A program made the position numbers and the translations under genes. From Photobacterium angustum (GTDB lineage Bacteria > Pseudomonadota > Gammaproteobacteria > Enterobacterales > Vibrionaceae), in assembly GCF_002954615.1 (NCBI RefSeq), contig NZ_MSCJ01000001.1:2108001-2172000 (forward strand): DNA of 64,000 nt. Reading direction: 5' to 3'. Positions within the stretch are counted from its first letter, which is position 1. Every line of letters begins with the position of its first letter. Below are positions 51,529 to 60,271 of the stretch, in pieces. The notes beneath the pieces were generated by a model. It was not told the origin of the DNA, ran no database searches, and saw nothing but the letters and a program-made list of their open reading frames with translations.

Positions 51529-52217
51529 GTTTAACTCCATTGAGTAATGCTTAAACTTTTTAAGTCTGCTTTATATAGTGCGTACTATTTTTTTAATGTG
51601 TATCGCAAAGCAGTTATTGTCAGGAACGGGATGCATTTTGTGACGGATACGATGTTATGGCAAGTAATAAAAAATGATGTTCACAATTATTTTGCGTTTT
51701 TCACCACTACAAAAAATAGGACTTCTGAAAAATAGTTTTTTCAGAAAAAAAGAAGATAAAGGAAAATACAAAAAAATTTATCGTAAGAAAACAGACCTAA
51801 AAAAAGATAAAAAAACCATATAAAAAAACATAAATCAATACAAAACAAATAATTAAAAGATCGATTTTTATGATCTCAGCGACCTAAAAACACTACTTTT
51901 TATAGGTGAATCGAATTATCAAGAGACGGTCAAATATTAATTTATCTGCACCATGTGGCATCTTCTACTTTTATTATCTCTTCCATAAATAAATTTTTTT
52001 GTTAGCATCAGCGCTGACAAAAAAGATTCCTCATTATTTTTTGTTTTTCTTTCATCCAATACATGTTACTTAAGTCTTCAATATAGGCAGAGTAATCGCT
52101 AAAAATTGCGTAGTTTATCCCGCTACGCCAAGATACATTTAGCACTATAAATAATAAAAATGATAAATACGTTAGAAGGCAACTATAGTCTTTTGCAGAT
52201 AGTGAATAGGTAAATCA
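51529..52217. other. Long intergenic region between ompA and the ToxR-like gene
   Basis: This 689-base, very A/T-rich region must contain the ompA promoter (leftward) and that of the membrane regulator (rightward). I found no clear consensus promoter or stable hairpin. Its length leaves room for regulatory sites or a small RNA, which I cannot show. Confidence 0.6.
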
Positions 52218-52892
52218 ATGATTATATATAAGCAGGGTAAAGATAGCTTTGAACCCCAAAAAAGCGCTTATTCTACACCTGATACTACAACCAAACTCAG
52301 TGCTAGTGAGACAAAAATATTACAATACTTAATTGATAATAATGGTGAGATTATTAGCCGTGACAAATTACTTGAGATCGGTTGGCCAGATAAAGTCGTT
52401 GTGCCTAATTCATTAAATGTTGCTATCGCTAATTTACGCAAAGCTTTTAAAACAAAAAATGAAATTATCATTACGATAAAAGGAGCTGGATTTACGATTG
52501 CTAAAAACACTTTTATACAGCATCAAATCCAACCAGAAGTCGTGTCCGACAGTGACCATGTAACTACTAGTCAAAGTACAGCCGCATCTTCAAATAAAGA
52601 AGAGAACGTAACTGCATTATTGGATAATAACGATGAGCAAGAAACTGACATTACTGCAAACCAGCCGTTATCAAAATTAACTAAAATTGGTTGCGGTATA
52701 TCAATGATTGCGTTGTTGGCATGGATAGGACTTTGGGCCAGTAGTTGGCAAACACCACCCTGTGTGTCCGTTAATAATCAGCAGATCTGTGGTAACATAG
52801 AACTTCTTAACTTAAATGAATTGCCTAAAAACCTGCCTGCGAAAGGCACTGTATATATAGATTCCGCAGGTAAACTGTATGAAAAAAATTAA
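52218..52892 (+). CDS. ToxR/TcpP-like membrane-bound transcriptional regulator
   Basis: The 224-residue protein has an OmpR-type winged helix (about 25-100; ETKILQYLIDNNGEIISRDKLLEIGWP and SLNVAIANLRKAF, then IITIKGAGFTI), a Ser/Asn/Glu-rich linker, one membrane helix at about 155-176 and a short periplasmic tail with two cysteines (C182, C191). Size and two tail cysteines match TcpP/ToxR-type activators rather than CadC. Its end overlaps the next gene by 14 bases, as in toxRS, tcpPH and vtrAC pairs. Target genes are unknown; ompA is the divergent neighbour. Confidence 0.85.
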   Translation: MIIYKQGKDSFEPQKSAYSTPDTTTKLSASETKILQYLIDNNGEIISRDKLLEIGWPDKVVVPNSLNVAIANLRKAFKTKNEIIITIKGAGFTIAKNTFIQHQIQPEVVSDSDHVTTSQSTAASSNKEENVTALLDNNDEQETDITANQPLSKLTKIGCGISMIALLAWIGLWASSWQTPPCVSVNNQQICGNIELLNLNELPKNLPAKGTVYIDSAGKLYEKN

Positions 52893-53316
52893 ATACATCA
52901 TCATGGCACTCGTTGCCCTGATGTTATTTCCAATAATTAACGGTATGGGTTGTGACTTTAACTATAAATTAACCAGTCCTGGTCATGAACAATTCGGTAG
53001 TTGTAAATTTGGTCAATACACCTTAATAGACTACCCCGACCCTAAACAAGATAACGGCTATACCGTATTAAAAGGTCTCTATTTTTACGCTTTTGGCAAT
53101 GCGGCAGTATTAGTCACCAGTAATGAAGATCACACCAAGAAAATTACTGATTCTGCGATAGAGAGCTTAAACTTTGCGAATAAACGTTTTTGGTACCAGC
53201 TTTCGCTACAAAGACTGAATAAAGATGAGCTTGTGATTTTCACGAAGCATCCAAAACCAAAGCTACAAGTGATCCCTTACGATGGCACACTTGCAATGAC
53301 TGACAGTAATTCATAA
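52879..53316 (+). CDS. Small periplasmic partner of the ToxR-like regulator (ToxS/TcpH/VtrC-like position)
   Basis: I recognise no family by sequence. The 145-residue product has an N-terminal membrane anchor or signal (IKYIIMALVALMLFPIING), then a periplasmic domain of about 120 residues with two cysteines (C25, C42) and several probable beta strands. The start codon lies inside the end of the regulator gene, so the two are translationally coupled. By analogy with ToxS, TcpH and VtrC it may stabilise or form a ligand-binding complex with the regulator's periplasmic tail. Confidence 0.75.
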   Translation: MKKIKYIIMALVALMLFPIINGMGCDFNYKLTSPGHEQFGSCKFGQYTLIDYPDPKQDNGYTVLKGLYFYAFGNAAVLVTSNEDHTKKITDSAIESLNFANKRFWYQLSLQRLNKDELVIFTKHPKPKLQVIPYDGTLAMTDSNS

Positions 53317-53354
53317 TCAGAATTAACAACAGGGGCTAATTTTCTAGCGCCTGT

Positions 53355-53750
53355 TTATTCTTGCTGTGCTAAACCTTCCAATATCGGACAGTTTGAATTT
53401 TTATCTCCAGGACATTGCTTCGTTAATGCTTCAAGTGTTTTCTTCATCTGTAGTAATTCATTGATCTTAATATCTATCTCTTTTAACTTTTCTTCTGCCT
53501 TCTCTTTTACATCACGGCTCTGACGACTTGAGTCCATTGATAACGCCAGTAAATCACGGCATTCATCAAGAGAGAATCCAATCATTCGAGAACGTTTGAT
53601 CAACAGTAACTCTGAAATATGGTTTTGATTATAATAACGATAGCCATTAGCTCCTCTAGGAGCGGGGCTTATCACACCTTTAGCTTCATAAAACCGAATA
53701 GTTTTTGCTGTTAGCCCTGTTTTTTCAGCGACTTCACTTATATTAATCAT
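53355..53750 (-). CDS. cueR: Copper-responsive MerR-family regulator CueR
   Basis: CueR activates copper export genes on binding Cu(I). The 131-residue protein has the MerR helix-turn-helix (INISEVAEKTGLTAKTIRFYEAKGVI in outline), a coiled coil, and the metal loop with Cys113 and Cys121 in CPGDKNSNCPIL, the CueR signature. It is divergent from copA, with a palindromic site for it in the gap. Confidence 0.95.
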   Translation of the reverse strand: MINISEVAEKTGLTAKTIRFYEAKGVISPAPRGANGYRYYNQNHISELLLIKRSRMIGFSLDECRDLLALSMDSSRQSRDVKEKAEEKLKEIDIKINELLQMKKTLEALTKQCPGDKNSNCPILEGLAQQE

Positions 53751-53799
53751 CTTTATCCTTTCACTTTTTATCTATTCTTTAAAATACACCAAACATACC

Positions 53800-53830
53800 T
53801 TGACCTTACAGTAACTAGAAGGTTTATTCT
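53800..53830 (+). promoter_or_regulatory. CueR-controlled copA promoter
   Basis: TTGACC (53800-53805) and TATTCT (53825-53830) are separated by 19 bases, the long spacer typical of MerR-type promoters. Between and across them, 53803-53823 forms an interrupted dyad ACCTT-...-GAAGGT, the CueR box. Confidence 0.88.
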
Positions 53831-53870
53831 TACTTCATTCTTTAAATATAGTAAGGCGTAAGGGCTCAAA

Positions 53871-56801
53871 ATGAATACTATTACTCTCCCACTTGCTAAC
53901 GTCCATTGCATGAGCTGCGTAAATAAAATACGTTCAGCTTTAGCAACATTGCCCGACTGCCAGATTATCGATATTGATACAAAGCAAATTACTGTAAATA
54001 GTGAAAGCCCACTAAAAACAATGTCTGAAAAGATCAATGCATTGGGCTATCAAGTCGGTTTCCACTATCAACTTGCACTCGCTGGTTTATCGTGTGGTCG
54101 ATGCGTGGCTAAAGTAGAAGCCGCACTAGCAAGTCGTAATGATATTTTTCGCGCTAGTATAACGAAAGAAACAGCTGATATAACGGGCTCTCTAAGTAAG
54201 CAAACACTTACCGATATTATTACGTCACTAGGTTATCAAGTAATACCTGCTTCGTCGGAATTAGAAGAAAACACGCTAATATTTACTCTCTCTGGACTTT
54301 CATGCGGAAAATGCGTTGCCAAATTAACAGAGAAACTAAAAGCCAATGATCAGATTCAAATCCTTGCTTTAGATAAAACACATGCAGAAATTAGAACAAT
54401 GCTTGCTGCAAAAGATATCATTTCCATTATTACAGAGGCAGGCTACCAAGCAATACAAACGACTTTAGATGAGAGATTAGCTCAACCAGAAAGTATCAAT
54501 GAGCAAGAGAACAAAGATGATAAAGCGCTAAATACTCTTCCCTCATCTGAAAGTTCTCAGGTTCAACAATTACTGTTATCCGGCATGACATGTGCCAGTT
54601 GTGTGGCCTCTGTTGAAAAAGCGATTAAACAAGTCACTGGTGTTGATACTGTCAGTGTAAACCTTGCAGAGCGAACAGCGCTTATATCAGGTACTCCAGA
54701 TATAAAAGCCGTTATTACCGCTATTACTGCAGCCGGTTATGGCGCAGAAATCAGTGAAGATGAACAAACTCGTCGCCAACGTCAACAACAACAAAATACC
54801 CAAACATTCAAAACACACTTAAGGAATGCATTTATTGCACTTGGCTTAGGGATTCCTATGATGGCTTGGGGGATCTTTGGCGGTAGCATGATGATCGACT
54901 CAACCACCAGCCAATTAGCATGGGGATTTGTTGGCTTAATCACCCTATTATTGCTCGTAACTGTTGGTAAAGATTTCTATATCAATAGTTGGAAAGCATT
55001 CAAACATCATCGTGCAACAATGGATACGTTAGTCGCTTTAGGTACAGGAGCGGCTTGGCTATTTTCAATGCTTGTAGTGCTAAAACCAGATATGTTCCCT
55101 GCATCTGCTCGACATGTTTACTTTGAAGCAACAGCCATGATTATCGGTTTAATTACATTAGGCCATGCCCTTGAAGCTCGCGCTCGCAGTCAAACATCTA
55201 AAGCATTAGAGCGTTTAATCGATCTACAACCACAAACAGCTATCGTGATTGAAAATGGCGTGGAAAATGAGCGCCCACTCAATGAAATAAAAAGTGGGAT
55301 GACGTTACGTCTTCGTCCTGGTGCTAAAGTCGCTGTTGATGGTGTCGTCATTGAAGGTAATACCTATATAGATGAATCGATGCTAACAGGTGAGCCTCTT
55401 GCGGTTCACAAGAAAAATGGTGACAAAGTAAGAGCTGGGACTATCAACCAACAAGGATCATTACTGTTTACTGCTGAGCATATTGGTAGTGATACGATAT
55501 TAGCTCGAATTATCCAACTCGTTCGTCAAGCGCAAAGCAGCAAACCCGCACTTGCACGCTTAGCTGATACTATTTCAAGCATCTTTGTGCCAAGTGTCAT
55601 GATCATCGCCATTATTACTGCCATGGTGTGGTACTACTTCGGTCCTGCACCGTCATCGGTTTATATGTTAGTCGCTGCAACGACCGTACTTATCATTGCT
55701 TGTCCTTGTGCATTAGGTCTTGCGACACCAATGTCAGTCACTGTAGGAGTTGGGCGCGCAGCAGAGCTGGGGATTTTAATCCGTGATGCAGAAGCTATGC
55801 AGCAAGCAGCCAACATCAATACTGTTGTGTTAGATAAAACAGGTACGCTCACTGAAGGGAAGCCACAAGTGGTAAGTATTAAGAGCTATACCACTCTTAC
55901 TGAAAATCAGCTATTACAATTAACCGCTACCTTAGAACAAGGTTCAGAGCATCCTTTAGCGAACGCTATTATTGAATCAGCGAAACAAAAAGATCTGACT
56001 CTCAGTCGAGTAACAGACTTTAGAGCTATTGCGGGTATGGGCGTCGCAGGCACTATTGATACAAGCAGCGTGATACTGGGAAATGAAAAATTAATGACCC
56101 AATACAATGTTGATATCAATCAAGCCCAAACTGACTTTGATAATATCGCCTCTCAAGGTGTAACACCTGTTTACTTAGCGAAAAATAACCAACTTATCGG
56201 AATTATTGGCATTAGCGATCCTCTACGTAGTGACTCACTAAGTGCGGTTAAACGAATGCAAAAAATGGGTCTGACTGTTGTGATGCTAACGGGTGACAGT
56301 TATAAAACAGCACAAGTTATCGCGACTAAATTAGGCATTACGGATGTAGTTGCTGATGTGCTACCCGATGGTAAAGCGGAACAAATAAAACAGCTTCAAC
56401 AACAAGGTAATCGAGTTGCCATGGTCGGTGATGGTATCAACGATGCTCCGGCTCTTGCATTGGCAGAAGTCGGTATTGCGATGGGAAGTGGTACTGATGT
56501 TGCAATAGAAAGTGCGCAGTTTACATTAATGCGTCACTCTCTTCATGGAGTGGTTGATGCATTAGAGTTATCTAAAGCAACTTTGCGAAATATGAAAGAA
56601 AACCTATTTGGTGCTTTTATTTACAATAGCTTAGGTATTCCTGTTGCTGCAGGTGTATTGTACCCACTCACGGGGGCATTACTCAGCCCAGTCATTGCGG
56701 GGGCTGCCATGGCGTTATCATCCATAACGGTAGTTACCAATGCCAATCGACTTCGCTTATTTAAACCTAGCTACCAAGCTAAATCAGCACAGGAGAAATA
56801 G
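53871..56801 (+). CDS. copA: Copper-exporting P1B-type ATPase CopA with four metal-binding motifs
   Basis: CopA pumps Cu(I) from cytosol to periplasm. The 976-residue protein is long for the family because it carries four CxxC units: C13/C16, C75/C78, C145/C148 and C241/C244 (E. coli has two). The pump core shows the membrane CPC in IIACPCALGLATP, the phosphorylation site DKTGTLTEGK, the HP motif SEHPLA and GDGINDAPALA. The second and third repeats are close in sequence (LAGLSCGRCVAKVE, LSGLSCGKCVAKLT), suggesting duplication. A 24-codon frame follows one base after the stop. Confidence 0.95.
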   Translation: MNTITLPLANVHCMSCVNKIRSALATLPDCQIIDIDTKQITVNSESPLKTMSEKINALGYQVGFHYQLALAGLSCGRCVAKVEAALASRNDIFRASITKETADITGSLSKQTLTDIITSLGYQVIPASSELEENTLIFTLSGLSCGKCVAKLTEKLKANDQIQILALDKTHAEIRTMLAAKDIISIITEAGYQAIQTTLDERLAQPESINEQENKDDKALNTLPSSESSQVQQLLLSGMTCASCVASVEKAIKQVTGVDTVSVNLAERTALISGTPDIKAVITAITAAGYGAEISEDEQTRRQRQQQQNTQTFKTHLRNAFIALGLGIPMMAWGIFGGSMMIDSTTSQLAWGFVGLITLLLLVTVGKDFYINSWKAFKHHRATMDTLVALGTGAAWLFSMLVVLKPDMFPASARHVYFEATAMIIGLITLGHALEARARSQTSKALERLIDLQPQTAIVIENGVENERPLNEIKSGMTLRLRPGAKVAVDGVVIEGNTYIDESMLTGEPLAVHKKNGDKVRAGTINQQGSLLFTAEHIGSDTILARIIQLVRQAQSSKPALARLADTISSIFVPSVMIIAIITAMVWYYFGPAPSSVYMLVAATTVLIIACPCALGLATPMSVTVGVGRAAELGILIRDAEAMQQAANINTVVLDKTGTLTEGKPQVVSIKSYTTLTENQLLQLTATLEQGSEHPLANAIIESAKQKDLTLSRVTDFRAIAGMGVAGTIDTSSVILGNEKLMTQYNVDINQAQTDFDNIASQGVTPVYLAKNNQLIGIIGISDPLRSDSLSAVKRMQKMGLTVVMLTGDSYKTAQVIATKLGITDVVADVLPDGKAEQIKQLQQQGNRVAMVGDGINDAPALALAEVGIAMGSGTDVAIESAQFTLMRHSLHGVVDALELSKATLRNMKENLFGAFIYNSLGIPVAAGVLYPLTGALLSPVIAGAAMALSSITVVTNANRLRLFKPSYQAKSAQEK

Positions 56802-56802
56802 T

Positions 56803-56877
56803 ATGTGCTTGTTATTAGGCATTGCTGCTATTGCATTAATTATTTGGTGGTTCTGGCTTCACCCTAGTCTTCGCTAA
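56803..56877 (+). CDS. 24-residue single-pass membrane peptide downstream of copA
   Basis: ATG 56803 starts one base after the copA stop, with AGGAG nine bases upstream, and the frame ends at TAA 56875. The peptide is almost wholly hydrophobic (GIAAIALIIWWFWL) with a short basic end (HPSLR) and one Cys near the start, so it should form one membrane helix. It is cotranscribed with copA, ahead of a terminator. I know no family for it; a copA-associated small membrane protein is plausible. Confidence 0.6.
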   Translation: MCLLLGIAAIALIIWWFWLHPSLR

Positions 56878-56889
56878 CCAAACTAACAC

Positions 56890-56914
56890 CAAAGGCTACT
56901 ATCTGTAGCCTTTT
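56890..56914 (+). terminator. Terminator of copA and the small peptide gene
   Basis: AAAGGCTAC and GTAGCCTTT pair over 9 bp with a 5-base loop, followed by TTTT. It is the first terminator after copA, so both share a transcript. Confidence 0.92.
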
Positions 56915-56981
56915 TTATTACTAATCAGGAATATTTTGTTATAACTAAGAAAACGTATAATTTCTTATTTTAAGGCGATGA

Positions 56982-57869
56982 ATGTTTAAATCCTTACTTT
57001 CAAAAATGCTCGTGCTGCTGCCATTTATTTCTCATCATGCATTCGCAGAGCCCATTGTTTGGAAAATTTATGACACGCAACGCCAGTTCTATGTATTAGG
57101 TTCTATACATGCGGGTGAGAAAGACATGTTTCCATTACCAAAGGCTTTTTTAGCGCAATGGAAAGATGCTGATGCATTAATTGTTGAGGCCAATATACTC
57201 AAGCAATCAACATCGACCGTTGAACAATACCAGCCACCATTAACCCAAGAAAAACTCAATTCCGAACAACTCCAAACGCTTCAAACAATCACAACATCGC
57301 TTCAGCTTCCTTATGAACACCTTATTGCTCAACCACCATGGTTGACAGCAACTTATCTCCAGCTTGCACTCGCTAAGCAACAAAATCTATCAACCGATCA
57401 GGGTATCGATTATGTTTTATTGAAAAGAGCTCAACAGCAAGATCTACCAATTAAGGCATTTGAAACGGTTGAGCATCAATTAAACCTACTTCAAAACTTA
57501 CCTGAAAATGGCACTAACATGTTGTTAGAGACCATCAACAACTGGCAACAAACAGAGCAAGCACTGAAATGTTTAGTTAATGTATGGAAACAAGGCGACA
57601 GTAAAAAATTTACCGAACTATTCAACGATACCCAATTTGATCCAGAAACCAACGATGCCTTAATTTTTTCTCGGAATCGTCAATGGACAAAAATACTCAG
57701 TGAATCAGAAGATTATCAATCTGGACGGTTTATGGTTGTTGTTGGCGCATTTCATTTAATCGGAGAGCAAGGACTTCCCGCTTTGATGGAGAAAGAAGGC
57801 TTTACAGTTGAGAGGATCACCAAAGGTGTTACGGCACAGTGTGATGGATGGGAAAAGCTAACGTCATAA
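56982..57869 (+). CDS. TraB/GumN-family protein
   Basis: The 295-residue protein has a signal peptide (MFKSLLSKMLVLLPFISHHAFA), the N-terminal motif FYVLGSIHAGEKDMFPLP and the C-terminal GxxH segment VVVGAFHLIGEQGLPALMEKEG, the paired motifs of the TraB/GumN (Tiki-like) family, some members of which are metalloproteases. AAGGCG precedes ATG 56982. It looks monocistronic; the tRNA array terminators lie downstream on the other strand. Confidence 0.88.
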   Translation: MFKSLLSKMLVLLPFISHHAFAEPIVWKIYDTQRQFYVLGSIHAGEKDMFPLPKAFLAQWKDADALIVEANILKQSTSTVEQYQPPLTQEKLNSEQLQTLQTITTSLQLPYEHLIAQPPWLTATYLQLALAKQQNLSTDQGIDYVLLKRAQQQDLPIKAFETVEHQLNLLQNLPENGTNMLLETINNWQQTEQALKCLVNVWKQGDSKKFTELFNDTQFDPETNDALIFSRNRQWTKILSESEDYQSGRFMVVVGAFHLIGEQGLPALMEKEGFTVERITKGVTAQCDGWEKLTS

Positions 57870-57942
57870 ATACCAATACATGGCTGTGGAAAAACACTTT
57901 AAATCGTATTATTTACTCGCAGGGTTTATAAACATCAGATGT

Positions 57943-57975
57943 AAAAAAGCCCCCGTTTTTCAACGAGGCTTTTTA
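57943..57975 (-). terminator. Distal terminator of the tRNA-Pro array
   Basis: On the minus strand AAGCCTCGTT and AACGGGGGCTT form a stem with one bulge and a G-U pair, ending in TTTTTT. Its flank (ACATCAGATG) repeats that of the proximal terminator (ACATCTGATG), showing duplication. Confidence 0.85.
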
Positions 57976-57979
57976 TAAG

Positions 57980-58080
57980 TGGTCGGTGAAGAGCTGGTTT
58001 TTAATAGATCAGGAACCCCCGACCCTCTGGTCCGCCATTTACCTAGAGCTGTGATGCTCTACCAAACATGCTATTCAACA
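57980..58080 (-). pseudogene. Degenerate tRNA-Pro-like copy 1 (distal)
   Basis: This 101-base copy keeps the 3' acceptor and CCA (complement of TGGTCGGTGAA), the TCGGGGGTTC part of the T arm and GACCAGAGGGTC, but the anticodon arm and the 5' acceptor are altered (TTGTTGAA-like end). Like the other degenerate copies it carries extra bases (CAGCTC) next to the 3' acceptor. It lies beyond the first terminator. Confidence 0.75.
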
Positions 58081-58102
58081 AAATATGAAAGACATCTGAT
58101 GC

Positions 58103-58130
58103 AAAAAAGCCCCGTCTTTCGACGAGGCTT
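58103..58130 (-). terminator. Proximal terminator of the tRNA-Pro array
   Basis: On the minus strand AAGCCTCGTC and GACGGGGCTT form a 10-bp stem (one G-U) around GAAA, followed by TTTT. It directly follows the last intact tRNA. Confidence 0.9.
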
Positions 58131-58138
58131 CTAATAAG

Positions 58139-58215
<77 letters not shown>

Positions 58216-58256
58216 ACTGTAAATAATGGTTATATTAAACCACTACTTTTAAATAG

Positions 58257-58333
<77 letters not shown>

Positions 58334-58374
58334 ACTGTAAATAATAGTTTTATTAAAACTACTACTTTTAAATA

Positions 58375-58473
58375 TGGTCAGTGAAGAGCTGAGTCTATAT
58401 AGAGAAGGAATCTCCAACCCTCTGGTCCGCTATTTCCAAAAACAGGATGCTTACCAAACTAAGTCATTCACCG
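58375..58473 (-). pseudogene. Degenerate tRNA-Pro-like copy 2
   Basis: A 99-base element with good acceptor pairing (CGGTGAA with TTCACTG) and CCA, but a changed D arm, an expanded anticodon region (TTTTTGGAAATAGCGGACC) and a T-arm replaced by GGAGATTCCTTCTC plus about 16 extra bases. It is nearly identical to the copy at 58752. Confidence 0.8.
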
Positions 58474-58514
58474 ACTGTAAATAATGGTTATATTAAACCA
58501 CTATTTTTAAATAG

Positions 58515-58591
<77 letters not shown>

Positions 58592-58633
58592 ACTGTAAAT
58601 AATAGTTTTATTAAAACCACTACTTTTAAATAG

Positions 58634-58710
<77 letters not shown>

Positions 58711-58751
58711 ACTGTAAATAATAGTTTTATTAAAACTACTACTTTAAATTG

Positions 58752-58850
58752 TGGTCAGTGAAGAGCTGAGTCTATATAGAGAAGGAATCTCCGACCCTAT
58801 GGTCCGCTATTTCCAAAAACAGGATGCTTACCAAGCTACGTCATTCACCG
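58752..58850 (-). pseudogene. Degenerate tRNA-Pro-like copy 3
   Basis: A 99-base element differing from the 58375 copy at only a few positions. Acceptor stem and CCA are kept, while the D, anticodon and T arms are not those of a normal tRNA. The shared 3' insertion shows both come from one degenerate ancestor. Confidence 0.8.
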
Positions 58851-58890
58851 ACTGTAAATAATGGTTGATTAAACCACTACTTTTAAATAG

Positions 58891-58967
<77 letters not shown>

Positions 58968-59007
58968 ACTGTAAATAATGGTTTATTAAACCACTACCTT
59001 TAAATAG

Positions 59008-59084
<77 letters not shown>

Positions 59085-59121
59085 ACAAATTCAACAACGC
59101 TCTGCGTCGTCGAGGTCGCTT

Positions 59122-59149
59122 ATAATACTCGCCAAATTGATTTTAGCAA
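59122..59149 (-). promoter_or_regulatory. Promoter of the tRNA-Pro array
   Basis: On the minus strand TTGCTA (59149-59144) and TATTAT (59127-59122) are 16 bases apart. A GC-rich stretch (GCGACCTCG) follows the -10, the discriminator type seen at stringently controlled stable-RNA promoters. Confidence 0.7.
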
Positions 59150-59634
59150 CCCCTATACGGTATTTTTTTTTGTAACGAATTTTTTTGCTCATCAAGCAAC
59201 CAAATTTGTGCATTCTCGGTAACTTAAGTGCTCTCAAACGCACAAATAACCACAACAATGAAACAGCCTTTTTACTCTTGTTCTAGATTATAACAACAGG
59301 CTATACACATTGCTTGAATAACCGCCATCATATCTAAACGCTAGGGATCTCTATGGACTTTTAGTTAGCGCTTTTATTTGGAAATAGTATAGGGCTTGCC
59401 TATATACTAATTATTTTTCAGCGTTTGGCTTAATGCTATTTTTGGTGGTTACTTTATCTATAGAACAGTCACAGCAACTTCCCCTCGCTAGTAACGTTTC
59501 GCAATTTATATATTGCATGGGGCTTTATATCTCCTAAGCGCTCTTTTTCATACTCTTACCTTTCACCATCAACTAGGCAAGATTTTATTACACTTGTATA
59601 ATCAATAGCATCGGTTACTTAAAGTGAAAGTCCT
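59150..59634. other. Intergenic region upstream of the tRNA array and smrA
   Basis: About 485 bases without a credible gene. T-rich runs sit at 59160-59190, possibly an upstream element for the tRNA promoter. The smrA promoter should lie near the right end but no consensus is obvious. Confidence 0.55.
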
Positions 59635-60219
59635 ATGCCAGATAATAATGAATTAGACCTTTTTAAAGAAATGATGGCCGATGTTGCGCCAATCAAACAA
59701 GATACTGTGACCATTTCACAAAAATATCAGGTATCAGAGTCTCAACTAGCTCGTCGAATTGCCGCTCAAAGCCTCGCTGAAAGTGATTCTGAATACTTAT
59801 CATTAGATAATGCCAAAATGGTAAAACCTGATGATATGATTGAATTTAAAAGAGATGGTGTACAAGAAGCTGTCTTTAGAAAAATGCGTCAAGGTAAGTA
59901 CGATATTCACGGTCGTTTAGATCTTCATAAAAAGTCATTACAACAAGCGCGTGATGAAATATTAGCATTTTTAAAGCAATCACAACGTTTAGATATTCGT
60001 ACCGTTATGATTGTTCATGGTAAAGGTGAGCGTGCTAATCCCCCAGCATTAATGAAAAGCTATGTCACAACATGGCTAGAACAAATATCTGATGTGCTTT
60101 GCTTTCACTCGGCGCAACGGCAACATGGTGGCACTGGTGCGCTATATGTCATGCTAAAGAAAAGTCCTGAGAAAAAAGCTGAAACACGTGAGCGCCATCT
60201 AAATCGTCGCAGTGAGTAA
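59635..60219 (+). CDS. smrA: Smr-domain nuclease-like protein SmrA
   Basis: The 194-residue protein resembles E. coli YdaL (SmrA) more than SmrB: it starts LDLFKEMMADVAPIKQDT and has MIEFKRDGVQEAVFRKMRQGKYD, the LDLH motif (GRLDLHKKSL), and the C-terminal HGKGE and HGGTGALYV signatures. Smr domains have nicking or RNase activity; SmrB in E. coli cleaves mRNA at collided ribosomes, while SmrA's role is less clear. It is the only gene of its transcript. Confidence 0.88.
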   Translation: MPDNNELDLFKEMMADVAPIKQDTVTISQKYQVSESQLARRIAAQSLAESDSEYLSLDNAKMVKPDDMIEFKRDGVQEAVFRKMRQGKYDIHGRLDLHKKSLQQARDEILAFLKQSQRLDIRTVMIVHGKGERANPPALMKSYVTTWLEQISDVLCFHSAQRQHGGTGALYVMLKKSPEKKAETRERHLNRRSE

Positions 60220-60221
60220 TT

Positions 60222-60260
60222 TAAAGACGATAAAGAGCGGTTTTGCCGCTCTTGTCTTTT
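60222..60260. terminator. Terminator between smrA and the LysE-type gene
   Basis: AAAGAGCGG and CCGCTCTT pair around TTTTG, extended by AAAGAC/GTCTTT outside, and flanked by T-rich sequence on one side. It lies between converging genes. Confidence 0.85.
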
Positions 60261-60271
60261 AAATTTTACAA

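Noticed and set aside
53871..54120. Programmed frameshift giving a CopA(Z)-like chaperone
   Set aside because: I looked for a CCCAAAG-type slippery site after the first metal-binding units and did not find one.
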